From Pseudomonadota bacterium (GTDB lineage: Bacteria > Pseudomonadota > Alphaproteobacteria > Rhodospirillales > Magnetospirillaceae): DNA of 64,000 bases. The position numbers and the translations under genes are program-made. Position 1 is the first letter of the stretch, and each line of letters begins with the position of its first letter. The notes beneath the pieces are model-generated. The model had not been told where the DNA came from and ran no database searches. It worked only from the letters and a program-made list of their open reading frames with translations. Positions 1 through 7,640 of the stretch are shown one piece after another. Location: positions 1-64,000 of the forward strand of contig JAFAAW010000146.1 of the NCBI GenBank assembly GCA_023426365.1, in the 5' to 3' direction.

Positions 1-2
1 TG

Positions 3-770
3 GGCGACGTGCCGGCGGCCGAGGTGCTGGCCCACCGCGTGCTGGGCGGGGCCGTGTTCGCGCTGGTGCTGATGGCGGCGCTGGGCGGCCTGCGCGACCT
101 GCGGCCGCTGTGGGCCGACCGCTCGGCGGTGCTGCGGCTGGGGGCGTCCGCGCTGGCCATCGCCGTCAATTGGGGCCTGTTCGTGTGGTCGGTCGCCCAT
201 GGCCGCGCGCTCGAGGCCAGTCTGGGCTATTACATCTATCCGCTGGTTTCGGTGCTGCTGGGCCGCGTCCTGCTGGGCGAGGCGATGACGCGCCGCCAGG
301 CCGGCGCCGTGGCGCTGGTGGCGGTGGGGGTGGGCTGGCAGATCTCGCATGGCAGCGGCGTGCCGTGGGTGGCGCTGGGCCTGGGGGTCAGCTTCGCCGC
401 CTATGGCCTGCTGCGCAAGACCATCGCCGTGCCGGCGCTGGCCGGGCTGGTGGTGGAAACCGTGTGGCTGGCGCCGCTGGCGGTGCTGTACCTGGTGGTC
501 CAAGGCGGCGGTGTGGGGCCGGACATGGGGGGAACCACGCTCGCGCTGCTGGCCCTGGCCGGGCCGGTCACGGCGGTGCCGCTGGCGCTTTTCGCCTATG
601 GCGCGCGGCGGCTCAAGCTCTCCACCATCGGGCTGATGATGTACATGAACCCCACCGTGCAGATGCTGGTGGCGGTGTTCGCCCTGGGCGAGGTGTTCAC
701 CCCCGCCCACGCCGTCACCTTCGCCGCCATCTGGGGCGGGGTGGCGCTGTACGCGTGGCCGCGCCGCTAA
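3..770 (+). CDS. RarD-type EamA-family permease, 5'-truncated
   Basis: This is the C-terminal part of a drug/metabolite-superfamily inner-membrane permease of the RarD branch. The reading frame is open to the window edge, and its first visible residues (GDVPAAEVLAHRV) match the stretch after the first membrane helix of RarD, where E. coli has a PADEILTHRV-like sequence. The true start therefore lies upstream. About eight hydrophobic helices remain, including the EamA signature near the end (LMMYMNPTVQMLVAVFALGE, residues counted from the edge about 214-233). The substrate of RarD proteins is not firmly known. The gene ends 46 bases before the next one on the same strand, and no terminator is visible between them. 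Confidence 0.85.
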   Translation, partial: GDVPAAEVLAHRVLGGAVFALVLMAALGGLRDLRPLWADRSAVLRLGASALAIAVNWGLFVWSVAHGRALEASLGYYIYPLVSVLLGRVLLGEAMTRRQAGAVALVAVGVGWQISHGSGVPWVALGLGVSFAAYGLLRKTIAVPALAGLVVETVWLAPLAVLYLVVQGGGVGPDMGGTTLALLALAGPVTAVPLALFAYGARRLKLSTIGLMMYMNPTVQMLVAVFALGEVFTPAHAVTFAAIWGGVALYAWPRR

Positions 771-816
771 GGTGTGCTTTAATGCCACCTAGAATTGATT
801 TTCACGGTGGCGTGAT

Positions 817-1356
817 ATGTCTTTGGCGGATGTGGTCAAGCATAGAGCCGTACATGCCATGTTCGGCAAGTCTCTGGTGATGAACGTTCATCGTTCGATT
901 CTGGTTGAGGCCATGGTGGCTGAGGCTCTTGGCGATGAGGAAACCAGTGGCTGGAACTGGTGTTCGGGCGATTATTCATCGCATGATTTCCGGCATGCGG
1001 ATGGCACGCGGCTGGAAGTAAAGCAAACCGCGCTGAGACAAAGTTGGAAGATGGCGGCATCGCCGCGCCCCAGATGGGATATCAGCCCAAGGACCGGAGA
1101 ATGGCAGGACGGAACGACCTGGGTGCCCAGGGTTGGCCGCTACGCGGACATCTACGTTTTCGCGTGGCATCCGGTCGTCGATCAAAGCGCAGACCATCGC
1201 GACCCGGCTCAATGGCGGTTCTTCGTTCTGCCGACCTCGGCATTGCCGGAAACCAAAACGTTGTCGCTCCTAAAGATGGAGTTCATGGGGGTGGAGCACC
1301 TTCCGCTTGAGCAGCTTGCCCGTAAAGTGGAAATCATCCGACGACAACTCCGGTAA
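817..1356 (+). CDS. Unrecognised protein with a possible PD-(D/E)XK nuclease core
   Basis: I do not recognise this 179-residue protein. It has no signal peptide or membrane segment and is rich in charged and aromatic residues. An acidic/His patch followed by a beta-strand carrying L-E-V-K-Q (residues about 66-71), with an upstream Asp, resembles the D...(D/E)xK core of restriction-like nucleases. A second conserved-looking block (YADIYVFAWHP) could be the next core strand, as in proteins that read 'D-x-Y-V-F'. The codon use looks slightly less GC-saturated than its neighbours, which would fit an accessory gene acquired separately. The ATG at 817 follows a weak GGTGG ribosome site. No methylase or partner gene is adjacent, so a restriction role is not supported. 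Confidence 0.6.
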   Translation: MSLADVVKHRAVHAMFGKSLVMNVHRSILVEAMVAEALGDEETSGWNWCSGDYSSHDFRHADGTRLEVKQTALRQSWKMAASPRPRWDISPRTGEWQDGTTWVPRVGRYADIYVFAWHPVVDQSADHRDPAQWRFFVLPTSALPETKTLSLLKMEFMGVEHLPLEQLARKVEIIRRQLR

Positions 1357-1426
1357 GGCTGCTTCCGTTCGCTTGGCGAAGCGGGCACAATGACTGCCCC
1401 CGCCCCATTCAGACAGGAGTTCCCCC

Positions 1427-1681
1427 ATGCCCATGGAAGCCGGTGACATCGAACGCATGATCAAGGAAACGTTCCCCGACGCCCGCGTGGTGATCGAGGA
1501 TCTGCGCGGCGACGGCGACCATTACTCCGCCCTGGTGGTGTCCGAGGCATTCAAGGGCAAGAGCCGGGTGCAGCAGCACCAGATGGTCTATGGCGCCTTG
1601 CAGGGCAAGATGGGCGGCGAGTTGCACGCCCTGGCGCTGCAGACCGCGACGCCTGACAACGCGCCCGACTGGGCCAAGTAG
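1427..1681 (+). CDS. bolA: BolA family protein
   Basis: This is a small (84 aa) BolA/IbaG-type protein. The family partners with CGFS monothiol glutaredoxins to form [2Fe-2S]-bridged heterodimers involved in iron-sulfur trafficking and iron sensing. The family core is visible as G-D-G-D-H-Y (His32) and VVSEAFKGKSRVQQHQMVY, whose His51 is the near-invariant helix-turn-helix histidine. An AGGAG site lies 7 bases before the ATG at 1427; a second in-frame Met follows two codons later. The partner glutaredoxin gene lies 1.5 kb away, beyond an inverted transporter gene, whereas the two are usually adjacent in alphaproteobacteria. An intrinsic terminator follows the stop immediately. Confidence 0.92.
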   Translation: MPMEAGDIERMIKETFPDARVVIEDLRGDGDHYSALVVSEAFKGKSRVQQHQMVYGALQGKMGGELHALALQTATPDNAPDWAK

Positions 1682-1682
1682 G

Positions 1683-1710
1683 AAAGGGCCGGCGCTGCGC
1701 CGGCCCTTTT
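1683..1710. terminator. Bidirectional intrinsic terminator
   Basis: An 11-bp perfect stem (AAAGGGCCGGC / GCCGGCCCTTT) with a 5-base loop is flanked by A-tract and T-tract. It separates the convergent bolA and YeeE/YedE genes and can work on both strands. Confidence 0.85.
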
Positions 1711-1714
1711 GCTG

Positions 1715-2947
1715 TCAGCAGCCGGTTTCGCGCGGGGTGCGTTCCACGTCCAGTCCGAACAGCGGCCGCAGGCGGGTGCCGGCCGCGTTGCCGGCGAAGG
1801 CGGCGGCCAGCCACAGCCAGCCGTGCAGGCTGCCCGAGGCGATGCCGGAGAAATAGGCGCCGATGTTGCAGCCGAAGGCGAGACGCGAGCCGTAGCCCAG
1901 CAGCAGGCCGCCAATCACCGCCGCCACCAGCGAGCGGGCGGGCAGCTTCCACACGGGGGCGAACTTGCCGGCCAGGGCGGCGGCGGCCAGGGCGCCGACC
2001 ATGATGCCGATATCCATGACGCTGGTGATGTCCCTGGCCACCGGCGCGGCCAGGGCGGCCTTGTTGGCGGCGGACTGCCAGAACGGCCACGCGGTCACGT
2101 CGATGCCCAGGACCAGCGACGCCTTGGCCCCCCACAATGCGAAGGCCGAGGTCACGCCCCACGGCCGGCCGGCCAGCGCCAGGGTGGCGAAGTTGAGCAG
2201 CGCCAGCAGCACGGCGCCGGCCACCAGCGGCCACGGGCCGCGCAGCAGCCGCGCCCAGCCGGCGGCGCCGTCCTTGCGGATCAGGCGGCCATGGACCTTG
2301 CGTTCGACCACGACGGTCGCGGCGGCAATGGCGGCGAACACGGCCAGATTGAGCGCCAGCGCGGGCGCCGCCCCCAGTTCCTTGACCAGCGAGGTGGGCG
2401 CCAGCGCCGGCAGCGCCGCCCACCAGTGCAGATGCGCGGTGGCGATGACCGACCCCAGGATGAAGGCGGCCAGCGTCACCACCATGCGGGTGTTGCCGCC
2501 GCCGGCGGTGTAGAGCGTGCCCGAGGCGCAACCGCCGCCCAATTGCATGCCGATGCCGAACACGAAGGCGCCGACCAGCACCGACACGCCGGCCGGAGCC
2601 ACCAGGCCGGTGACCGGCGCGCCAAACAACTGGCCGCTGGCAAGGGCGGGGAAGAACAGCGCGCAGGCGATGGCCAGCATCAGCATCTGGGCACGCAGGC
2701 CGGCGCCGCGGCCGTCGGCGATGAACACCCGCCACGACGAGGTGAAGCCGAAGGCGGCGTGGTACAGGGTGGCGCCCATCAGCGCGCCGATCAGATAAAG
2801 GGCCGCCTGCTTGCCGCTGACGGTGTCGGCCAGATACCACGCCCCCGCCGCCAGCAGCAGGCCGGCGGCAAGCAGGGGCAGGGATTTGATGTTCGGCAGG
2901 GAGGGAGCCGGGATGGCGATGGCCCCCGGCGAAGTGGCGTTGCTCAT
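1715..2947 (-). CDS. YeeE/YedE-family sulfur-compound transporter
   Basis: This is an inner-membrane protein of about 410 residues made of a duplicated YeeE/YedE (sulf_transp) unit. Members such as TsuA carry thiosulfate or other sulfur compounds. Each half shows the diagnostic Cys-containing loop: GGGCASGTL near residue 140 and FGCNIGAYFSG near residue 355, with many hydrophobic helices between. The ATG at 2947 (MSNATSPG) is preferred over an in-frame GTG 33 bases upstream, although neither has a strong ribosome site. The gene is divergent from grxD and convergent to bolA, so it looks inserted into the usual bolA-grxD pair. A sulfurtransferase/TusA partner is not present next to it. Confidence 0.88.
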   Translation of the reverse strand: MSNATSPGAIAIPAPSLPNIKSLPLLAAGLLLAAGAWYLADTVSGKQAALYLIGALMGATLYHAAFGFTSSWRVFIADGRGAGLRAQMLMLAIACALFFPALASGQLFGAPVTGLVAPAGVSVLVGAFVFGIGMQLGGGCASGTLYTAGGGNTRMVVTLAAFILGSVIATAHLHWWAALPALAPTSLVKELGAAPALALNLAVFAAIAAATVVVERKVHGRLIRKDGAAGWARLLRGPWPLVAGAVLLALLNFATLALAGRPWGVTSAFALWGAKASLVLGIDVTAWPFWQSAANKAALAAPVARDITSVMDIGIMVGALAAAALAGKFAPVWKLPARSLVAAVIGGLLLGYGSRLAFGCNIGAYFSGIASGSLHGWLWLAAAFAGNAAGTRLRPLFGLDVERTPRETGC

Positions 2948-3024
2948 GTCTACCTGCGGCAATGGGATGGATTGCCGCACAGGCTAAGTTTCAACATGCG
3001 GCAAGTGCAATATGAAACGCGTAC

Positions 3025-3041
3025 AACACAAATCATGTGTT
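3025..3041. promoter_or_regulatory. Inverted repeat AACACA-N5-TGTGTT, possible operator
   Basis: A 17-bp perfect inverted repeat sits in an AT-richer patch of the 250-base region between the divergent YeeE/YedE and grxD genes. Its position, about 80 bases from one start and 160 from the other, suits an operator. No cognate regulator gene is adjacent, so the role is inferred from symmetry and location only. Confidence 0.4.
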
Positions 3042-3198
3042 ATATGCATAAGGCGCATTCCTTCGCCGGTGATACTGGCGTTCCCGGGGCGGTCGTGCTT
3101 ACATGCGGTCGGGACGGTGGAGTGGGCATCGCGTGCGTTGCACCGGGATGGTGCTCATCCTATGTTAGATCAATTCCAATTTGGTGGACGGCTGACAC

Positions 3199-3531
3199 AT
3201 GACCAACCCCGTTTTCGAGCGTATCAAGCAGGACATCACCGAGAACGACGTCGTTCTCTATATGAAGGGCACCCCGATGTTCCCGCAGTGCGGCTTTTCC
3301 GCCGCCGTGGTGCAGGTGCTGACCGATCTCGGCGTCAAGTTCAAGGGCATCGACATCCTGGTGGATCCGTCGCTCCGCGAAGGCATCAAGCAGTTCACCA
3401 ACTGGCCGACCCTGCCGCAGCTTTATGTGAAGGGCGAGTTCGTCGGCGGCTGCGACATCGTGCGCGAGATGGCCGCCAATGGCGAATTGAAGGCGCTGCT
3501 GGCGGAAAAGGGCGTCGCCACCGCCGCGTGA
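3199..3531 (+). CDS. grxD: Monothiol glutaredoxin, Grx4/GrxD type
   Basis: This 110-residue glutaredoxin has the CGFS active site (Cys31-Gly-Phe-Ser34, in PMFPQCGFS), typical of glutathione-ligated [2Fe-2S] carriers rather than dithiol reductants. The family features W-P-T-L-P-Q-L-Y (glutathione cradle) and GGCDI are present. It should bind an iron-sulfur cluster as a homodimer or with BolA and pass it to target proteins in the cytosol. No clear Shine-Dalgarno precedes the ATG, yet the protein begins exactly where family members do. It is followed by an intrinsic terminator, so it appears to be a single-gene unit transcribed from the divergent region with the YeeE/YedE gene. Confidence 0.95.
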   Translation: MTNPVFERIKQDITENDVVLYMKGTPMFPQCGFSAAVVQVLTDLGVKFKGIDILVDPSLREGIKQFTNWPTLPQLYVKGEFVGGCDIVREMAANGELKALLAEKGVATAA

Positions 3532-3553
3532 TCCCCGGTCCTGACCGATGATC

Positions 3554-3584
3554 AAAGGGCCGCCCCTTGGGGCGGCCCTTTTTG
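3554..3584 (+). terminator. Intrinsic terminator after grxD
   Basis: An 11-bp stem (AAAGGGCCGCC / GGCGGCCCTTT) with a 6-base loop is followed by a run of five T. It starts 22 bases after the grxD stop. Confidence 0.88.
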
Positions 3585-3866
3585 CTTGCCCTTGGCCCAC
3601 CAGCGCCGCCGCCAGCCATGCCGTGCTGGGCCATGTGGTGCCCGGCCGCGCGGCCCTGGTGCGGCCCCCCGACGCCGGGGACCTGGCGGCCACCGCGGTG
3701 TTTTGCCTGCCGATCCGCGAAGGCTCGCGGCCGCAATCGTGCCCCTTCACCTGATGCGCGGAAAGCTGCTGCCCGGCTGAGACATGGTTGGGCTGCGTCT
3801 TTCTCGATTGATCATTAGTCGCAGGAAATCGATACTTGGCGTTGCATTACGTGGGGGAAGTTGCGC
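3585..3866 (+). other. Gap between grxD and histidine kinase with a possible gene remnant
   Basis: No complete gene is visible. From about 3581 to 3754 one plus-strand frame is open, ends in TGA, and has almost only G or C in the third codon position. From a GTG at 3623 it would encode about 43 residues (starting VLGHVVPGRAALVRPPD). That bias is what real genes here show, yet there is no ribosome site and the frame starts inside the grxD terminator. It may be the 3' remnant of a lost gene or a small protein. The last 110 bases are AT-richer and probably hold the kinase promoter. Confidence 0.3.
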
Positions 3867-4658
3867 ATGAAAGAGTGTGGCGCGGACGTGCTTGGCCCGC
3901 CGGCCGATGGTGGCGACCCTTCCCCCCGGGATGCCCGGCTGGTGGCGGACATGTTGCGGCACACCGCCGCCGAACTGGCGCGTGCCAAGGCGGAAATGGA
4001 CCTGCTGATCCAGGTGGTATCGCACGAGCTGCGCGAACCCCTGCGCACGGTCCATGCCTATGCCCAGTTGCTGTCGCGCCGCTATGGCGGCCATCTGGAC
4101 GAGGATGCCAGACAGTTCCTGGCCTTCATGGCCACGGGCGCGCGCCGCATGCATACCCTCACGGACGATCTGCTTGACTATGCCGGACTTGCACATGCCG
4201 CGCTGGCCCGCTCCGGCTGCGACAGCCGCGCCGCGCTGGATGCGGCGCTGGCCCAATTGGCCGACGCCGCGGCCGACGCCATGGCCGACATCCGCGTCGG
4301 CGCCATGCCGGTGGTCATGGCCGACGGCGCCATGCTGCCCCGCCTGTTCGCCAATCTGGTGGACAATGCCCTGTGCTATCGCCACCCCGAGCGCCCGTTG
4401 GTGATCGCCATCGACGGCTCCGAGGTGGAGGGCGGCTGGCATTTCCAAATCGCCGATAACGGCGTCGGCGTGCCGGTGGGCGAGGCCGACCGCATCTTCA
4501 TGGTGTTCCAGCGCCTGCACGGCAGCGAGCGGCCGGGCACCGGCATGGGGCTGCCCATCTGCCGGCGCATCGTGGAACGTCATGGCGGCCGCATCTGGCT
4601 GGAAACCCGCCCGGGCGAGGGCGCCACCTTTCATTTCACCCTGGTGCGCCCGGCCTGA
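3867..4658 (+). CDS. Short soluble sensor histidine kinase
   Basis: This is a 263-residue histidine kinase without membrane segments or a recognisable PAS/GAF sensor. Only about 35 residues precede the dimerisation domain, whose H-box (VVSHELREPLR) places the phospho-accepting His at residue 53. The ATP-binding half shows the N box (NLVDNALCYRH), G1 (DNGVGVP) and G2 (GTGMGLPICRR) motifs, in the order of the bacteriophytochrome-like HWE-independent HisKA family. The start ATG at 3867 follows GGGGGAAG by about 7 bases. No response regulator gene is adjacent, so it is an orphan; candidate partners in the window are the lone receiver proteins at 12.4 and 22.2 kb, but nothing ties them together. 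It is convergent to rpsD. Confidence 0.88.
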   Translation: MKECGADVLGPPADGGDPSPRDARLVADMLRHTAAELARAKAEMDLLIQVVSHELREPLRTVHAYAQLLSRRYGGHLDEDARQFLAFMATGARRMHTLTDDLLDYAGLAHAALARSGCDSRAALDAALAQLADAAADAMADIRVGAMPVVMADGAMLPRLFANLVDNALCYRHPERPLVIAIDGSEVEGGWHFQIADNGVGVPVGEADRIFMVFQRLHGSERPGTGMGLPICRRIVERHGGRIWLETRPGEGATFHFTLVRPA

Positions 4659-4716
4659 TCCCGCCACGGCGGCGCCGGTCTTTCATCCCGGCGGCCCTTA
4701 TCATCCCGGTCAAAGC

Positions 4717-4743
4717 AAAACGCCCCGGCCAATGGCCGGGGCG
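4717..4743 (-). terminator. Intrinsic terminator after rpsD
   Basis: On the minus strand a 9-10 bp stem of CGCCCCGGCC and its complement, with a short loop, is followed by TTTT. It lies about 30 bases past the rpsD stop. Confidence 0.8.
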
Positions 4744-4774
4744 CTGCATACGGGCTTCGAACCTGCCGCGCTGA

Positions 4775-5392
4775 TTAGCGCGAGTAGAATTCGATGACCA
4801 GGTTCGGTTCCATCTGGACCGGGTACGGAACGTCGGCCAGCTTGGGGGCGCGGACGAACGAACCCTTCATGTCCTTCAGATCGACGGTCAGGTATTCGGG
4901 GATGTCACGCTCGGTCGAACCGGCGGCCTCGACGATGATGGCCAGGTCCTTGGACTTGGACTTCACCTGGATCACGTCGCCATCCTTGACCTGATAGGAC
5001 GGGATGTTGACGCGCTTGCCGTTCACCTGGATGTGACCATGGTTGATGATCTGGCGGGCCTGGAACGGCGACACCGCGAACTTCATGCGGTAGACGACGG
5101 CGTCGAGGCGGCGCTCGAGCAGCTCGATCAGGTTCTCGGAGGTGTCGCCACGGCGGCGCACGGCCTCGTCATAGAGCTTGCGGAACTGCTTTTCCGAGAT
5201 GTTGCCGTAATAGCCCTTCAGCTTCTGCTTGGCCATCAACTGGGTGCCGAAGTCGGACGGCTTCTTGCGGCGGGCGCCGTGCTGGCCGGGCGGGTTCTCC
5301 TTGCCGCGAGCCAGCGGGCTCTTGCCGCGGCCCCACAGGTTCACGCCCAGGCGGCGGTTAATCTTGAATTTCGCTTCAGCGCGCTTGGTCAT
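4775..5392 (-). CDS. rpsD: 30S ribosomal protein S4
   Basis: This is the primary 16S rRNA-binding protein S4 (205 aa), needed for early 30S assembly and translational accuracy. The sequence is highly conserved, from MTKRAEAKFKINRRLG through the S4 RNA-binding segment (RLDAVVYRMKFAVSPFQARQ, about residues 94-113) to NLVIEFYSR at the C-terminus. The frame stays open for 34 more codons upstream, but ATG at 5392 is preceded by AGGA at a good distance and matches the family's N-terminus. It is alone, not in an alpha operon with rpsK/rpsM/rpoA, as is usual for alphaproteobacteria. A sigma70-like promoter lies about 120 bases upstream, leaving a long leader that could hold an S4 autoregulatory structure. 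Confidence 0.98.
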   Translation of the reverse strand: MTKRAEAKFKINRRLGVNLWGRGKSPLARGKENPPGQHGARRKKPSDFGTQLMAKQKLKGYYGNISEKQFRKLYDEAVRRRGDTSENLIELLERRLDAVVYRMKFAVSPFQARQIINHGHIQVNGKRVNIPSYQVKDGDVIQVKSKSKDLAIIVEAAGSTERDIPEYLTVDLKDMKGSFVRAPKLADVPYPVQMEPNLVIEFYSR

Positions 5393-5513
5393 CTCAAGTC
5401 CTCGAACTGTCCCGGCTGATGCCGGTTGGGGTTTGTCCCGATAGTCCCTGCCCGGCAAGCCGGAGGCGTGGTGAACACACACGTCACCCAACATTCTCGG
5501 GAATGAAGCGGTG

Positions 5514-5543
5514 CTTATAGGGGGGCGCCCCCGTGGGAGTCAA
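5514..5543 (-). promoter_or_regulatory. Probable housekeeping promoter of rpsD
   Basis: Read on the minus strand, TTGACT (5543-5538) and TATAAG (5519-5514) are separated by 18 bases; each matches the sigma70 consensus in five of six positions. Transcription would start near 5507, giving a leader of about 115 bases before rpsD. Confidence 0.7.
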
Positions 5544-5550
5544 TGGAAAA

Positions 5551-6735
5551 TCAAACCTCCATCCCGGCCACCCAGCCGCTGGACCACGCCCATTGGAAGT
5601 TGTAGCCGCCCAGCCAGCCGGTGACGTCCACCGCCTCGCCCACGAAGTAAAGGCCGGGATGAGCCTTGGCGGCCATGGTCTTGGACGACAGGCCGTCGGT
5701 GGCGACGCCGCCCAGGGTGACCTCGGCGGTGCGATAGCCTTCGGTGCCGGCGGGTTTCAGCGTCCAGGCATTGACCAGGCGCCCCAGCTCGGCCAGCGCC
5801 TTGTTGGGCAGGTCGGCCATGCGCCGCTCGGACAGACCGCACCGTTCCACCAGCCCCTCGGCCAGACGGGCCGGCAGCAGTTCCGCCAGCACGGTCTTGG
5901 CCTCGGCCTTGGGGCGGCCGGCCTTGCGCTCGACCAGCCAGCCGGCGGCATCGGTGTCGGGGGCCAGGTTGACCACCACCTCGTGGCCCTCGCGCCAATA
6001 GGACGAGATTTGCAGGATGGCCGGACCCGACAGGCCGCGGTGGGTGAACAGCACCGCCTCGCGGAAGCGGGTCTTGCCGCACGACACCACCGCGTCCACG
6101 GCGATGCCGGTCAGCGCGCGCATGAAATCCAGGTCGGCGGCGGTGAAGGTCAGCGGCACCAGGGCCGGGCGCAGTTCGGTGACCCCCAGACCCAGGCGGC
6201 GGGCCAGATGATGGGCGAAGCCGCTGGCCCCCAGCTTGGGGATGGACAGGCCGCCGGTGGCGACCACCACATTGGCGGCGCTCACCGGCCCGGCCTCGGT
6301 CGCCATCGTGAAGGGGCCGTCGCCCTCCACCTCGCTGACCCGGACGCCCAGGCGGAAATCCACCGAGCCGGCGCCGCATTCGGCCATCAGCATGTTGACG
6401 ATGTGGGCCGAGGTTTCGTCGCAGAACAACTGGCCCAGTTCGCGCTCGTGAAAGGCGATGCGGTGGCGCTTCACCAGATCGATGAAATCGTTTTGCGTGA
6501 ACCGCTTGAGCGCCGATTTGGCGTAATGGGGATTGGCCGACAGATAGCGGTCGGCGGTGGCGAAACGGTTGGTGAAGTTGCAGCGCCCGCCGCCCGAGAT
6601 CAGGATCTTGGCGCCGGGCTTTTCGTTGTGGTCCAGCACCAGCACGCGGCGGCCGCGATTGCCGGCGATGGCGGCGGCCATCAGCCCGGCGGCGCCGGCA
6701 CCGATGACCACCACGTCATAGAAGGGCGCGCTCAC
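5551..6735 (-). CDS. BaiN/YhiN-family NAD(P)/FAD-dependent oxidoreductase
   Basis: This 394-residue flavoprotein belongs to the HI0933/YhiN/BaiN family. An N-terminal FAD Rossmann motif (VVIGAGAAGLMAA) is followed by the family signature GGGRCNFTN near residues 43-51 and a late FAD-contacting segment (GEAVDVTGWLGGYNFQWAWSSG). BaiN itself reduces bile-acid intermediates, but for most members the substrate is unknown. The start is a GTG at 6735 whose first bases overlap the TGA of the upstream gene (GTGA), pointing to translational coupling. The open frame extends about 28 codons further upstream, through the end of that gene, but those residues are Arg/Gly-rich and unlike the family. Confidence 0.9.
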   Translation of the reverse strand: MSAPFYDVVVIGAGAAGLMAAAIAGNRGRRVLVLDHNEKPGAKILISGGGRCNFTNRFATADRYLSANPHYAKSALKRFTQNDFIDLVKRHRIAFHERELGQLFCDETSAHIVNMLMAECGAGSVDFRLGVRVSEVEGDGPFTMATEAGPVSAANVVVATGGLSIPKLGASGFAHHLARRLGLGVTELRPALVPLTFTAADLDFMRALTGIAVDAVVSCGKTRFREAVLFTHRGLSGPAILQISSYWREGHEVVVNLAPDTDAAGWLVERKAGRPKAEAKTVLAELLPARLAEGLVERCGLSERRMADLPNKALAELGRLVNAWTLKPAGTEGYRTAEVTLGGVATDGLSSKTMAAKAHPGLYFVGEAVDVTGWLGGYNFQWAWSSGWVAGMEV

Positions 6736-7580
6736 TTGGCCGCGGCCGGGCCAAGCAGCTTGCCGTCGGTATCGGCGGTCACGTCCGCATCGGGGTCGGC
6801 CGGCGCCTCCAGCAGCCATTGGCCGTCCGCCAGCGCCACCTTCTGCGGCTTGTCGCGCAGCGGCAGCGCCTTTTGCGCCGGCAGCGGCAGGATGACGGCG
6901 GCGCGGGTGATGGCGTGGCCGACCTGGGCGAACGGTACCACCGCCTTGCCCTGGTGGGTGCCGTAGCCGTTGGTGGTGTGGATCACCATGGCGGCGATGA
7001 CGCGGTCGGGGCCGACGACGAAGCCGCCCACCGTGCCCACCAGATCACCCGAATGGGCATGAACGGTCTTGCCCAGGCTGCGGCGCAGGCTCCATTGGGC
7101 GAGCGGCGGCGGGGCCGGCGGCGGCGGCGGCGGCGGCGGGGCCACCTCGGGCGCCGGGCGCACCATCAGCTTGGCCAGCAGGTCGAAGCTGAGCCGGCCG
7201 TCGGCGGGCAGCCCCTTGTCGGTCTGAAACGCGATCAGCGCCTTGCGCGTCCTGGGTCCCATGCGGCCGTCCACGGGGCCGGGATCATAGCCCATTGCCC
7301 CCAGCTCGCGCTGGGCCACCGCGATCAGGCCGCGCGGCACCGGGTTGTCGCCGCCCAGCTCGGGCAGTGCGGCCGGCGCCGGCTCGGCGGCGGGCGGCGC
7401 CACGGTGCGGGTGGCGGGCCGCGCGCCCATCACCTCGCGCACCTGGGCGCGCACGTCGGGGCCGGGCTGGTACAGCGGCGAATTGGGGGTGGTCAGCGGG
7501 TCCTGGGCCGGCTCGGCGGCGTGGGCGGAACCGAAGGCCAGCGTCAGGGCGACGGCGATAAGGCGGCCGGAAACCGGCAT
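6732..7580 (-). CDS. Periplasmic protein with peptidoglycan-binding domain
   Basis: This is an exported protein of about 282 residues. A signal peptide (about residues 1-21, ending AHA) is followed by a Pro/Ala-rich linker, a PG_binding_1 domain around residues 85-140 (AVAQRELGAMGYDPGPVDG and the TRKALIAFQ helix), a run of ten Pro, and a C-terminal beta-rich segment resembling a PRC-barrel (HSGDLVGTVGGFVVGPD). It probably sits in the periplasm attached to cell-wall glycan. Two starts compete: ATG 7586 and ATG 7580; the second has GGAG at a normal 9-base distance. It overlaps the following flavoprotein gene by four bases. The exact function is unknown. Confidence 0.8.
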   Translation of the reverse strand: MPVSGRLIAVALTLAFGSAHAAEPAQDPLTTPNSPLYQPGPDVRAQVREVMGARPATRTVAPPAAEPAPAALPELGGDNPVPRGLIAVAQRELGAMGYDPGPVDGRMGPRTRKALIAFQTDKGLPADGRLSFDLLAKLMVRPAPEVAPPPPPPPPAPPPLAQWSLRRSLGKTVHAHSGDLVGTVGGFVVGPDRVIAAMVIHTTNGYGTHQGKAVVPFAQVGHAITRAAVILPLPAQKALPLRDKPQKVALADGQWLLEAPADPDADVTADTDGKLLGPAAAK

Positions 7581-7600
7581 GGCCATGCTCTCCAGGAGTA

Positions 7601-7629
7601 ATGGGGCGATCACATGGGTTATGCCCCAT
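7601..7629 (-). promoter_or_regulatory. Hairpin between kinase gene and peptidoglycan-binding gene
   Basis: A 7-bp perfect stem (ATGGGGC / GCCCCAT) with a 15-base loop lies between the kinase stop and the ribosome site of the next gene on the minus strand. There is no T-tract, so it is more likely an mRNA-processing or stability element than a terminator. Confidence 0.3.
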
Positions 7630-7640
7630 CGGCCGCCGTC

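Noticed and set aside
4750..4775. TTCGAA-containing tRNA T-arm-like string near rpsD end
   Set aside because: The flanking bases do not form a T-stem, and no acceptor or anticodon arm can be drawn.
5393..5494. 34-residue N-terminal extension of S4
   Set aside because: S4 proteins begin at MTKR; AGGA lies before that ATG and the extension region is the mRNA leader.
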